Source: Lactifluus volemus
Taxonomy: Eukaryota > Basidiomycota > Agaricomycetes > Russulales > Russulaceae
Direction: 5' to 3'
Assembly (NCBI GenBank): GCA_022376515.1
Contig: WTXI01000037.1
Location: forward strand, 62,001 to 126,000
Length of the DNA stretch: 64,000 nt
The notes below the pieces were generated by a model. It was not told where the DNA came from, ran no database searches, and saw only the letters and a list, made by a program, of their open reading frames with translations. This document shows positions 23,804-35,242 of the stretch, piece after piece (position 1 is the stretch's first letter; each line of letters starts with the position of its first letter). Made by a program: the position numbers and the translations under genes.

Positions 23804-25705
23804 AATTACTTGCGTTGACCCGTGCTTCGCACGGGGCTTCTTGTCATCGCAACGACCGACTCTTCACACCTAGACAAGCACCTAGATCAAGGGGTGCCCT
23901 CGTCAACAGTTGATGGACTGCTGCGATTGATGTTACTAGTAGGAGCAAATTGTTCTCAGTGGGTGACTCAGCATTTAGATGGTCGCAGTTGGGACCTTAT
24001 CGGCACCCTCGAACTCGCCCACTTTCGCCCTTGAACTTCGTCTCCACTCCTGCCCTAAATATCGACCCGATTGGGACGTCTCGACTCTATCAACCCGATG
24101 TCGCGCTCTCCCGCAAAACCAACATTCACCTCGATCACCGACTCCGACGCGTCCTCAGCTGAAGACATCAATCGGACAGCCTTTGAGGTGTATAGACTTA
24201 CATATTGAGTATCTCCCACTGTTCGGACCTTCATAACAATGCTTACTTTTAGCCTACTTACATCTTTGAGCTCTCTTTTCAGATATTTCTACTATACCGG
24301 CGCTGCGAGACGACGCCTATGAACGCGCCATCATTCTCTCGTCACCCCTTTCCCCTTTTTCTACAAACTATCGAGCGACGTTGCGCGCGAGGCCAAACCA
24401 CTCGGAGCGTTGCCGATGCAGCGCCTCCTCGGCTGAGGCCTTACATCCCCTTTTCTTTCGGATCATTAAGTTTGTCTCGTCCCGTTTTCACTCTCGTCTT
24501 TCTCGATTCATCCTCGCTCGTCACAACTCCGGTCCCGACCCACGCGTTCGATAATCCAACGCGTCCACCTCTCGTCATTTCCCGATTCGATAAACGTGCC
24601 GCGGGCGTCTTCGTCGTTCCCGCGCACGTCCCTCCTAGTCTTTCTCGACTCACCTTAGCTTCCCTCGAACTCGTGCTCTCCGGGGTATGTTCAATGTGGG
24701 CATTCACATCGAAAGCAATCGAACCGTCAAGCTGCAATTTCCATGCTGAATGAATAGGTCTATTGGAAGAGATGAAGCTCCCATGGGTGAATCAGCGCAT
24801 GGGCAGACAGAGCCTTGAATGACATGTGATGACGAAATGGCTGTTTGGGTAGCACGCAGTTCGGGCATACATACCTCTTTGATGCCTGAGCTAAGACGTT
24901 TGTGAGTGAGTTGCCTTCTCCGTACTCACTACTACCTCTGTGACTGCTTCTCTCAGATTCCCTGTGTCAGCGGTGTACTACAGTAGACAATTAGCTCGCC
25001 TTACCTGAATGACAAATTCGTGACGATCATTCCAGCACTTACGCGACTCCGCTAACATGTGTCTCGACAACATCAACAAGATTTGACCGCTCAAGCTGCA
25101 CTGGGGATGTACCGCCTCGAGCACACGAAAGACCATTATTTCTCGCAAGTCCAAGTCAGCGAGTACTTCAAATTATCTGATTGTGTTTCGACAGAATTAC
25201 ATGTTAATAGTCGGGAGAGTACGTACAGCCCTGTCCCTCCATTTACGCTATAATGGTAGCTGTTGGGCGTAACTAATAAGCGCTCTCGAGAACCATCCCT
25301 ATCGCTGCTCATCATGGTGGACTTTGCCTTCGATGTTCCTCTTCTCGGGGACACCTTTTTATCGTCCGTTGGTACACTTGTACTTTATACATGATACTTA
25401 ATGACACTCAGAATGGATGTTGGCCTCTATCGCTGCCAGATGGGTGACCGTATTCTCATGGGCTCAGGGCTGTGGTACACGTGCATCATGCATGCATCGT
25501 GCGACCTCAACAACACAGCCTCTCTGCGGCCCTCAGCTGAACTGTCAACGTCTCTGTCGAAGATATCTCTTTCTCGCAGGTACGTCCAGAATCCAGATCC
25601 CTCAGTGCAATAACAGTCTAAGCTAATTCCATGGTTGCTAAGTTGAATTTCGAACTACTAGGAGTGACACTCGACAGCCCATTAACTACCCCATCTTCTC
25701 AACGA
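23804..25705. other. spacer F-G: inserted segment with terminal hairpin, then promoter of G
   Basis: Directly after the stop of F there is the hairpin CCCGTGCTTCGCACGGG (23820-23836), followed by about 900 bp of unique DNA (to about 24760) that has no counterpart in the other units except I. It is pyrimidine-rich with TCGT/CTCG words and has open frames but no recognisable protein. From about 24890 the normal promoter and leader of G resume, with CACGTG at 25478-25483. Confidence 0.5.
23820..23836. repeat. hairpin at the end of the insertion in F
   Basis: A perfect 7-bp stem (CCCGTGC / GCACGGG) with loop TTC. Helitron 3' ends often have a GC-rich hairpin of this kind, but no CTRR end is seen at the expected distance on either strand. 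The same hairpin is present at 35259-35275. Confidence 0.5.
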
Positions 25706-27230
25706 ATGTTACTAGCGCCATCCTCTATACATCGTCTGAAGGCGACTTTTAAGCAAAGGGGCCCAGGTACGTCTCAGGACCGGGGCTGCCGCCGAAGCAA
25801 TCACTCACTTGGATCGAGTAGACCCAAATTCTTTCCCACGCATTACAATCGGATCCCTCCCTGACAATGTCCTCCTGGAGGTCTTCAACCTCTATGAACC
25901 GTACACTTATGTCACTTATCAATGGTGGATTACACTGGTGCACGTATGCCGAAGGTGGAGATACATTGTATTTGCATCGCCAATTCGTCTTAATTTGCAA
26001 CTTGAATGCAACGCGAATACACCCGTGAAGAAGACGCTAGATGTCTGGCCACGCACCCTTCCTATCATCATAGATGAATCGAGATTGCGACTCCCTCTGA
26101 GTGGAGCTAACATTATTGCCGCACTCGAGCATCACGATCGCGTGTCCGAAATCCTTCTCAATACAACAAGTACTGTATTGAAGCGACTCTACAGAGTGAT
26201 GAAGAAGCCATATCCAGTTTTGACACATCTTCGCCTTCGTATTTCAAATTCGAAGTCGGCACCGGTGCTTCGCAATACCTTTTTGGGTGGATCTGCCCCG
26301 CGTCTTGAGCATCTCGACTTGGAGGGTATTCCATTTCCGGCACTACCAAAATTTCTTCCATCTTGCCATGACCTTGTCGAAGTTGTTCTCACGAAGATAC
26401 CCAATACCGGTTACGTTTCACCCGAAGCTATGGCCACAGCTCTATCCGCGTTGACCAAGCTTAAAGTCGTTCACATTAGATTAGAATCCCCAGCTTCTCG
26501 TCCTGATCTAACAAATAGACCTCCGTCTTCATTGACACGCATTGTCCTCCCCGCTCTCACAAGTCTGTATTTCCACGGTGCTAGCGAGTACTTTGAAGAC
26601 TTGTGGCTCGGATCGACACTCCTGCTATTCTTTCCGTCAAAGCAGTGTTCTTCAATCAGCTCGAATTTGACATTCCACATTTCCTCCAGTTTATCAGTCG
26701 CACATATATCCCAGGGTCCGTCGAGCAGGCGGAGCTTTTCTTCTACCAAAGAATCGTCTCCATCAACTGTGGTCATCGTGATCCACTGGGAGGGAAGGAA
26801 TTTCGAGTTATTCTGTCTATCGCGATATCGTGTCATGCGTTGGATTGGAAAGTTGCGTGTGTAGCTCAAATATGCGGCAAGATTTCGCCTTTCTTATCCA
26901 ATGTAGAACGGCTTCTCATCTCCACAGCCACCTTGGCGATGTACGCTGTTTTCAGATTGGAAAGACTACGGGGATAACCCCCAATGGCTGGAGATCTTCC
27001 ATGTATTTTCGGCTTTGCAGCACATGCAAATACCGCCCATACTGGGTAAGATTATTGGATCTGCGCTGCAAGAGCTCACTGGGGAAAGTGTCATGGACGC
27101 GTTGCCGATGCTACGCCATCTCTACCTTCCATTCAGTTCCGCATCCACGCTGCAAGCAATACAGCCATTCATTTCCTCACGCCAGCGTTCCAATCTCCCT
27201 GTCACTGTCCATCTCACAGAAATGGACTGA
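25706..27230 (+). pseudogene. F-box/LRR-like gene with two frameshifts, copy G
   Basis: Exon 1 is 25706-25766 (MLLAPSSIHRLKATFKQRGP), the intron is 25767-25821 and exon 2 would run 25822-27230. The first frameshift is at about 26597-26607, where the usual GAGGATCTTGTGGC reads one base shorter after EYFED. The second is at about 26925-26960, just before the conserved SDWKDY block, and returns the sequence to the original frame. The end (QHMQIPPILGKIIGSALQEL to HLTEMD) is then in frame with the start. As read the product would be truncated at 26864. Framework and splice sites are otherwise well preserved, so the damage is recent or an assembly artefact. Confidence 0.75.
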
Positions 27231-29718
27231 TTATCAGGAGTCTGGGTACTGTTGATGGGTGCTCTTCACTTCGCTTTTTGCTAGTACCTGTCTTTATAAT
27301 GTTCCCCACCCCTCCCAGTGTTTACCACTTTCCCACATCAGCTCTCTGCTACTTCTTTTATTTTGATGTACGATACACAGGCAGCACGCACTTTGGTGGC
27401 CCAGGCGAGGAGAAATATAGATCAAGGTTTTTTTTGCGTATTATGGACTGATGCCGGAAATAAACAGCCGCCCATTGCTGGCACAACTGGGCATATAATA
27501 TTTGGTTGATGATCGCCACGACGAACTACTATAGTCATTTCATGATAAATCTAGCGGCTCCTAAGAACCACGCAGCCACTTTGCTGGGCCACAAAAGTCT
27601 ATTCAAGACACGAAAAAGACGGAACACAGGGGTAAGAGATGGTCGAGGAGTAGAAAGTAACGAACTGAGGCCCATATTGCTCGCCTTACCACGAACACTC
27701 CATACCCATTATCTCACCAAATTTGACGCAATATGACTGCCCATCCTCCATGAGTGCAAGGATAGCCCAGGTTGATACGTGGTCCGGGGAAGCGCGCAGA
27801 GCCTGCATCGTGATGTATTAATGCGGTGGCCAAGCATCCGGAGCGTCCCATAATCTCCCATTGCAGCCCGGAATCGATGGTGGGTGCCATTGTGGTGCCG
27901 AAGCTCCATGTTTACGCTAGAGAACAAGTCGAAAGCGTTGGTCGAGCGGAGATGAGTTCATCGGGGTCCAGTAACATCATGCACTCCATGACTTACCTCA
28001 CAACGTCGGTCGGTCCACGAAACGAACAATCACTCTACTTCTCCATGGCTTTACCTGCTCGGGTTGGACCGATGATTCCTGGAATAAAGAATCTCGAACC
28101 CGGTCGCTGCTCGATTCTTAGTATGTGTATGTAGTGGTAACCTGGGTCAGCGCTGCTCATGCCTAGGTCGAAATAAATCTGCGCGTCGTTCATAGTGCTA
28201 TTGCTGGCATGTGGTAGAGTAGCAACTTGAATGTCTAGTACTGCAGAGGCATTAACGACAAAGATATGATCAGGTAACATACGACGAAACCGTACGATCT
28301 CAGAGCCTGTATCAACTTGCGACCAGTGTATAACTTGATATAGCGTCGGATAGCTCGAGTCTGCTCGACCACGATGGGATACTACTCAGCCGGAATTGAT
28401 TAACTTACTTGAGCGCGTGCGCGGAAGGATCCCCAAGAAGTTAGCCAAAATACTAGAGTTGAGTACATGTATCACTTATCCGAATGTGGGAACATTTCCC
28501 AATCAACACGACCTCCCTCACCACTTCATCTCGCCCTCTCGCCCTTGCTTCCCTAATACCAGCATTTCTGCATCGTGCCGAACATCTCTGAGCCCTCGAG
28601 TCGGCGTGATCCCCTTCAAGTTATCAGGTCAGATCTCTTCTATCTTTCGTCCTTTTCCTCCTTTATCCTATCCGTAACACACCCACACCCACGTTGTCGT
28701 CCGTGCAATCCCATATTCACTATCACAATGAGTTGTAATCCGCTCTATCCCTGTGCTCCTTTTTTCATTTCTTCCCCTGAGATCGTGACCCTCCTCTTTT
28801 GGTGGAACCTCTTTGACGCCAGTATGTGGCATATCCACATCAAGCCTCGAGGAACAAAGTGTAAGGGTGCTCGGAATGAGCAGGATGCCACACAAACAGC
28901 GGCATCCTCCTGAAAACGAGCCATGACGTTTGTGAGTGAGTTGCCTTCTCCGTACTCCACACTGCCTCTGCGACCGCTTCTCTCCGAGTCAGATTTCCTG
29001 CGTCTTCCGTGTACTAGGGTAGACTATGAGCCCGCCTGACCTGAATGACAAATTCATAACGACGGTTCCAACACTTACATGACCACCACCGTCATGCATC
29101 TCGACAACATCAACAAGGATTGAGTGATCATGCAGCACTGGAGGTGTACCGCCTCGAGCACGCGAGCGACCTATATTTCCCGCGAGTCCAAGTCGGCAAG
29201 TGATTCAAGTTGTTTGATTATGTATCGACTTGTGGACAGAATTGTATGTTAATATTCGGGTATGTACGCCCTCTCCCTCCACCCATGCCACAAAGATGGC
29301 CGTTGCGTAACTAATAAGCGCTCGCGAGAGCTATCCCTATCGCTGCTCACTGTTCCTCTCACCATCGTGGGCTCCTTTGTATCATTCGTTACACTTCCAG
29401 AATGAGATGACCGTGTTCGTTATGAATTCAGCGGCGGCGCACGTGCATCATGTGACCCGCCACGCAACGGTTACCATCATGGGGGAAAACGCCCAGTTTT
29501 TTCCGCTACACTATCGCAACCACAGCCTCTCTGCAGCCCTCGACGTCTCTCAGCTGAACTGTCAACGTCTCTGTCGAAGAGTTCTCTTTCTCACAGGTAC
29601 GCCCAGATCCTGACCCCTCGCTGCAATAGCAGTCTAAGCTGACTCTGTCACACTCGATAGCCCATTACATATCCATCTTCTCAACGAACAAGAGTTACTA
29701 GGGAACGGACAGGTCATT
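27231..29718. other. spacer G-H
   Basis: 3' UTR of G, the longest minus-strand companion relic (27715-28470), an imperfect dyad at 28486-28502 (GTGGGAACATTTCCCAA), and the promoter and leader of H with CACGTG at 29440-29445. Nothing else recognised. Confidence 0.5.
27715..28470 (-). pseudogene. minus-strand companion ORF, unit G (best preserved)
   Basis: Minus-strand text shows a possible exon ending SWGSFRARAQ (about 28435-28407), an intron-like stretch with GTAAGT donor and GAGCAG acceptor (28406-28361), then an exon-like open piece 28360-28055. This last piece reads WSQVDTGSEIVRFRRMLPD, HIFVVNASAVLDIQVATLP, DAQIYFDLGMSSADPGYHYI and FFIPGIIGPTRAG before a GTAAAG donor. The 246-nt middle part (28280-28035) is missing from the other units. 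The phase of the first junction does not fit this frame cleanly, so the gene may already be dead. Family not recognised. Confidence 0.45.
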
Positions 29719-31238
29719 ATGCGTCATCGGAAGGCGCGTAGTATTAATCAAAAGCGACCGGGTACGTCTCATGACCATAAGCCGCCGCTGAAGCAATCAC
29801 TCAGTTGGATCGAGTAGGCCCGACTTCTTTCCCACGCGTGACAATCGGATCCCTCCCTGACAATGTCCTCCTCGACATCTTCGGCATCTGTCAAATGACG
29901 GCTTTGTATTTTGAGCTTCGATGGTGGCATCCACTGGTGCATGTATGCCGAAGGTGGAGATACATTGTGTTTGAATCGCCGCATCGTCTTCATTTGCAAC
30001 TTCATTGCCATGCGAACACACCCGTGAAGGAGTCGCTAAATGTCTGGCCACGCGGCATTCCTATCATCATCGCGGAATCGAGAATGAGACTCCGTCTGAG
30101 TGGAGCTAACATTATTGCCGCACTCGAGCATTACGATCGCGTGTCCGAAATAGAACTCGAAACAACAAGTACTCTATTGAAGCGAGTCAATAAAGTGATG
30201 AAGAAGCCATATCCAGTTTTGACACAACTTCGCCTTATTACTTGGAAGTCGGCACCGGTGCTTCGGGATACCTTTTTGGGTGGATCTGCCCCGCGTCTCG
30301 AGTATCTCTACTTGAGCGGTATTCCATTTCCGGCACTACCAAAATTTCTTCCATCTTGCCGTGACCTTGCCAGTGTTCATCTCTGGAGGATACCTAATAT
30401 CGCTTACATTTCACTCAAAGCTATGGTCACAGCCCTATCCGCGTTGACCAAGCTTAAATACTTTTCCATTGGATTCAAATCCCCAGCTTCTCGTCCTGAT
30501 CCAACAAATAGACCTCCGTCTTCGTTCACACGCGTTGTCCTCCCCCCTCTCACCCATTTGTCGTACCAAGGTGCTAGCGAGTACTTTGAGGATCTTGTGG
30601 CTCGGATCGACACTCCTTCTCTTATTTCCGTGTCCACATCGTTTTTCAATCAGCTCGATTTTGACATTCCACGTTTCGTCCAGTTTATCAGTCGCACACA
30701 AATCCCCGGGTCCTTCGAGGAAGCGAGGTTGTGCTTTGTTGAAAGAATCGTCTACATCTACGTTGGTCATCGTGATCTACCGGGAGGGAAGGCATTTCGG
30801 ATCGATCTATCTATCACGATATCGTGCCATGCGTTGGATTGGCAAGTTGCCGGTGTAGCTCAAATATGCGGCAAGATTTCGCCTTTCTTATCCAATGTAG
30901 AACGGCTTCTTATCACTACCAGTTACTTGGCCGACAAGAGGACAACTAATGAAGTGTTTTCAGGTTGGAAAGACTACATGGATAACCCTCAATGGCTGGA
31001 GATCTTTCATGCATTTTCGGCTTTGCAGCACATGCAAATACCGCCCAAACTGGGTGAGATTATTGCATCTGCGCTGCAAGAACTCACTGGTGAAAGGGTC
31101 ATGGACGCGTTGACGATGCTACGCCATCTCTACCTTCTACCCCCCTCTGCATCCACGCAGCAGGCTATAGAGCCGTTTATTTCCTCGCGCGAGCGTTTTA
31201 ATCACCCTGTCACCGTCCATATCACAGAAATGGATTAA
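29719..31238 (+). CDS. F-box/LRR-like protein, array copy H
   Basis: Likely SCF substrate adaptor. Exon 1 is 29719-29761 (MRHRKARSINQKRP), the intron 29762-29817 (GTACGT..TAG, branch region CTCAG) and exon 2 29818-31238, giving 487 aa. The F-box-like motif is SLPDNVLLDIFGICQ followed by WWHPLVHVCRRWRYIVF. The otherwise near-invariant block NTGYxSPEAMATAL is changed to NIAYISLKAMVTAL, so this copy departs in the framework as well as in the variable strands (SVHLWRI, YFSIGFKS). The C-terminus is HITEMD. CACGTG lies at 29440-29445 with CATGTG at 29449-29454. Confidence 0.83.
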
Positions 31239-31734
31239 TTGTCGGGAGTCTGGGTTAATGTTGATGGATCCTCATCAATGCTCTCCACTTCGCTTTTTGC
31301 TAGTACCTGTCTTTATAACCGATTGTCACCTCCCCACAGCAGCTATCTGCTACTTGTATTTTGATGTACGATAATCGCGCGGGCCGCACTTTTGTGCCTC
31401 AGGCCTGGAGAAATACAGATCAAGGTTGTCATTGCGTGTTATGGACTGACACCCGGGTGAGTCGGGCTGAAGGCTTCCACCGCCGGCACACATGGCCATG
31501 TAATATTCGGTTGATCACCACCACGAACTACTGAAGTCATTTCATGAGGAACTTTAGCTGCTCCTCTACAAAACACTACAGACATTTCGCCGGGACACAA
31601 AAGTTTTATTCAAGACACGAAAAGACAGAAAGTAGAGGTAGCAGGTGGTTGAGGAGGAGAAAGTAACGAACTGAGGCCCATATTACTCGCTTTACCACAA
31701 AGACTCCAACTCTAAGATTTAATGCTCATTATCT

Positions 31735-32390
31735 CACCAAATTTGATGCGACATGGCCGCCCGTCCTGCACGAGTGCAAAGCTAGATTTCCCCTTCGGCA
31801 GCAGCGGGATCGCCTGTTGTCCGGAGCGTGCGCATAGCATGCATCGCGATGTATTGATGAGGTAGCCAAGCGTTTGGAGCATGCCCCATTGCGCCCATAA
31901 TCGATGAAGGTCGTTTGGTAGGTGCTATTGTAGCATCGAAATGCCATGCTTCCACTAGAGAAGAAGCATAAAAGTGTTGGTCGAGCGGGGGATGAGCCCA
32001 TCGAGGTCCAGTAACACAATGCATTCCATGACTTACATCACAACGTCGGCCGGTCCACGACTCGGAAATGAATAACCACTCTACTTCTCCTTGGCTTAAG
32101 TTAACTTGCTCGGGTTGGAGGAATCAAGCGCTTCCACCTTTTTCAACCCAATTCATGAGAAAATGACCAGGTGCAGTGACATACGACAAAACTGTACGAT
32201 CTCAGAGTCAGAAGTCAACTTGCAACCAGTCGTATTTCATGCGACTGTAACTTGGCATAGCGTGGGATAGCTCGAGTCTGCTCGACCATGGTGGGATGCT
32301 GCTCAGCCGGAATTGATTAACTCACTTGGACGCACGCGCGGAAGGACCCCCAGAGGTTAGAGGCAAAATTCTGGCTTGTCCGACTGCGGC
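31735..32390 (-). pseudogene. decayed minus-strand companion ORF, unit H
   Basis: Minus-strand pieces 32019-31729 hold FRCYNSTYQTTFIDYGRN and, in another frame, HQYIAMHAMRTLRTTGDP. Upstream a GTGAGT donor follows a homologue of WGSFRARVQ, and the acceptor GAGCAG precedes SSYPTLC. Stops and frameshifts break the rest. Confidence 0.4.
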
Positions 32391-32397
32391 CCGAGGT

Positions 32398-32414
32398 GTG
32401 GGAACAATTCCCAC
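32398..32414. promoter_or_regulatory. conserved dyad, unit I
   Basis: GTGGGAA CAA TTCCCAC. Present here but deleted in the otherwise near-identical unit F. Confidence 0.5.
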
Positions 32415-33748
32415 TCAACACGACGACCTTCCTCACCACTTGGTCGTCACACCTCTCGCCCCTGCTTCCCTAATACAATCACCTGTCACCTGGTACAAAT
32501 TTCCTACTTTATGTCTAAATCAAAATCCAGGGTGTCCGTAGCATTTCGGCTTCGTGACGAAGCATCTCCGGGGTCCTCCAGTCCTTCAAGTTATCAGGTC
32601 AGATCTCCTCTGTCTTTCTTCCTTTCACCCCAACCCATGTCGTCGTCCGTGCGATCCCATACGGGCTATGACAGTGAGTCGTGATCCGCTCTGCGCTTGT
32701 GCGCCTTCTTTTATTTCTCCCCCCGAGACCATGAACCTCCTCCTTTGATGGAGCCTCTTTGATGCCAGTGGATGGGATATCTACCATGCCCTGAGGAGCG
32801 AAGAGCGAAGTCTGATAGCCCGGAACGAGCAGATTGCCACACAAACAGTGGCATCTTCCTGGAAATGAGCTACGACGTTTGTGAGTGAGTCGCCTTCTCT
32901 ACTCCACACTACCTCTGCGACCGCTTCTCTCAGATTTCCTGTGTCCGCGGTGTACTACGGTAGACTATGAGCCGGCCTGACCTGAAAAAATCGTAACAAT
33001 CATCCCAGCACTTACGAGACCACCATTGTCATGCATCTCCACAACATCGGTAAGGATTGGGTGATTATGCTGCACCGGGGGTGTGCCGCCTCGAGTACGG
33101 GAGCGACCTGTATTTCCCGCGAGTCCAAGTCAGCAGGTAATTCAGATTTATGTATCGACTTGTGGACAAAATTGCATGTTACTATTCGGGAGAGTATGTA
33201 CAGCCCTGTCCCTCCACCTATGCCACAAAGATGGCCGTTGGGCATAACTAATAAGCGCTCGCTTGAGCTATCGCTGCTCATCGCAGTGGACTCTGCCTTC
33301 AATGTTCCTCTTATCCTGGACACATTTGTACCGTTCGTTACACTTATAAAGTATGGATTTTACTTAACGATACTCAAGAGTGGATGTTGACCTCTATCGC
33401 CGCCAGAAATGGGGATGACCGTGCTCCTTATGGATGCCGCGGTGCACGTGCATCATGTGACCAGTATCAACCGTTGAGAAACCATTTCGGGGAAAAACCC
33501 CCAATTGTTCCCGTAACACTAATCACTCTGTGGCTCTCGACGCCCCTCAGCTGAATTGTCAACTTCTCTGTCGAAGAGTTGTCTTTCTCACAGGTACGTC
33601 CAGGCCCTAACCCCTCACTGCAATAGCAGTCTAAGCTCACTCCGTCCTTGCAAAGTTGATTTTCGAACTACTAACAGTCACACTCGATAGCCCATTAAAT
33701 ATCCGTCTTTTCAACAAATAAGAGTTACTAGGGAAAGGACAGGTCGTT

Positions 33749-35242
33749 ATGGATCATTGGACGGCGCGTAGTATTAATCAAAAACGACTGGGTATGTCTC
33801 ATGACCATAAGCCGCCGCTGAAGCAAATCACTGACTTGGATCGAGTAGGCCCGATTTCATTCCCACGCGTGACAATCGGATCGCTCCCTGACAATGTCCT
33901 CCTGGACATCTTCGACATCTGTCAAATGCACTGCCCTCGAAGGTGGAAAACGTGGTATGCGCTAGAGCACGGATGCCGAAGGTGGCAACCGTGGCATGCG
34001 CTGGTGCACGTATGCCGAAGGTGGAGATACATCGTGCTTGAATCACCGCTTCGTCTTAATTTGCAACTTAAATGCACTGGAACCACACCCGTGAAGAGCA
34101 TGCTAGATGCCTGGCCACGCTGCATTCCTATCATCATAGCGGAATCGAGACCGAGACTCCCTCGGAGTGGAGCCAACATTATTGTCGCACTCGAGCATCA
34201 TGATCGCGTGTCCCTAATCAGTCTCGAAACAACAAGTACTGTATTAAAGGGACTCTACAAAGTGATGACGAAGAAGCCATATCCAGTGTTGACACAACTC
34301 CGCCTTCATATTTCAAATTCGAAGTCGGCACCGGTACTTCGCGATACCTTTCTTGGTGGATCTGCCCCGCGTCTCGAGTATCTCGACTTGACTGGTATTC
34401 CATTTCCGGCACTACCAAAATTTCTTCCATTTTGCCATAATCTTGCCGACGTTCTCCTCCAGAAGATACCCAATACCGGTTACTTTTCACCCGAAGCTAT
34501 GGCCACAGCCTTATCTGCGTTGACTAAGCTTAAATACATCCAAATTGGATTCGAATCACCAAATTCTTGTCCTGATCCAAGAAATGGACCTCCCACTTCA
34601 TTTACACGCGTTGTCCTCCCCTCTCTCACCCGTTTGGAGTTCCATGGTACTAGCGAGTACTTTGAGGATCTTGTGGCTCGCATCGACACTCCTGCTGTTA
34701 TTACAGCCGAGACATCATTCTTCGATCAGCTCAATTTTTCCATTCCACATTTCCTCCAGTTTATCAGTCGCACACAAATCCCCCGGTCCTTGGAGGGAGC
34801 GAAGCTGAACTTTGTTGGTACAAGCGTCTACATCCACGTTGGTCATCGTGATCCACCGGTAGGGAAGGAATTTCGGATGGCTCTGTGTATCTCGTATTGT
34901 GTGTTGGATTCGCCAAGTGCTCATCTAGTTCAAATATGCGGCAAGATTTCGCCTATCTTATACAATGTAGAGCGGCTCTTTGTCGCTACCAGGCCCCCTG
35001 GGTATGAGAGTATGACAACGGATCCAGATTGGAAAGACTACGTGGATAACCCCAAATGGCTGGAGCTCTTTCACGCAATTTCGGCTTTGCAGAAGCCTAT
35101 ACCGCCCAAAGTGGGTAGGATTATTGCATCTGCGCTGCTAGAGCTCACTGGGAAAGTGGTCATGGACGCGTTGCCTATGCTACATGTCGCAAAATTCGGA
35201 AATGTCATTATAGTATATTATGATGGTGTCCTTGATATATAA
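33749..35242 (+). CDS. F-box/LRR-like protein with altered C-terminus, copy I
   Basis: Near-twin of copy F, carrying the same 13-residue duplication in the F-box motif (33938-33976 and 33977-34015) and the same replaced tail HVAKFGNVIIVYYDG. Exon 1 is 33749-33791 (MDHWTARSINQKRL), the intron 33792-33848 and exon 2 33849-35242; the spliced product is 478 aa. One extra base makes this intron 57 nt, a multiple of three, and it contains no in-frame stop. The unspliced message is therefore open for 497 aa. Donor GTATGT and branch CTGAC are good, so splicing is still expected. The twin copies differ at only a few residues. Confidence 0.82.
   Translation: MDHWTARSINQKRLGMSHDHKPPLKQITDLDRVGPISFPRVTIGSLPDNVLLDIFDICQMHCPRRWKTWYALEHGCRRWQPWHALVHVCRRWRYIVLESPLRLNLQLKCTGTTPVKSMLDAWPRCIPIIIAESRPRLPRSGANIIVALEHHDRVSLISLETTSTVLKGLYKVMTKKPYPVLTQLRLHISNSKSAPVLRDTFLGGSAPRLEYLDLTGIPFPALPKFLPFCHNLADVLLQKIPNTGYFSPEAMATALSALTKLKYIQIGFESPNSCPDPRNGPPTSFTRVVLPSLTRLEFHGTSEYFEDLVARIDTPAVITAETSFFDQLNFSIPHFLQFISRTQIPRSLEGAKLNFVGTSVYIHVGHRDPPVGKEFRMALCISYCVLDSPSAHLVQICGKISPILYNVERLFVATRPPGYESMTTDPDWKDYVDNPKWLELFHAISALQKPIPPKVGRIIASALLELTGKVVMDALPMLHVAKFGNVIIVYYDGVLDI

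Larger units (their letters stand above)
20400..25300 (+). repeat. segmental duplication, left copy (contains copy F)
   Basis: From the 3' flank of copy E through copy F and its inserted tail into the promoter of G, this stretch matches 31.73-36.7 kb almost base for base over long runs, including the non-coding segment 23804-24760. Small indels near 21040 (loss of the dyad in the left copy) and in the leader set the two apart. Boundaries are approximate because the flanking units are themselves paralogous. Confidence 0.8.
31239..33748. other. spacer H-I
   Basis: 3' UTR of H, minus-strand relic (about 31735-32390), dyad at 32398-32414 and the promoter and leader of I with CACGTG at 33445-33450 and CATGTG at 33454-33459. 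Most of it is the right copy of the 20.4-22.3 kb spacer. Confidence 0.5.

Noticed and set aside
23820..23836. Rho-independent terminator.
   Set aside because: The hairpin has no T tract of the right kind and this is a eukaryotic genome.
24319..24753. 144-codon open frame in the segment after F, and its twin at 35758.
   Set aside because: No recognisable domain, pyrimidine-biased composition, and conservation explained by the recent duplication.
23820..24760. Complete Helitron.
   Set aside because: No TC start, no CTRR end at the usual distance, no Rep/helicase coding sequence.
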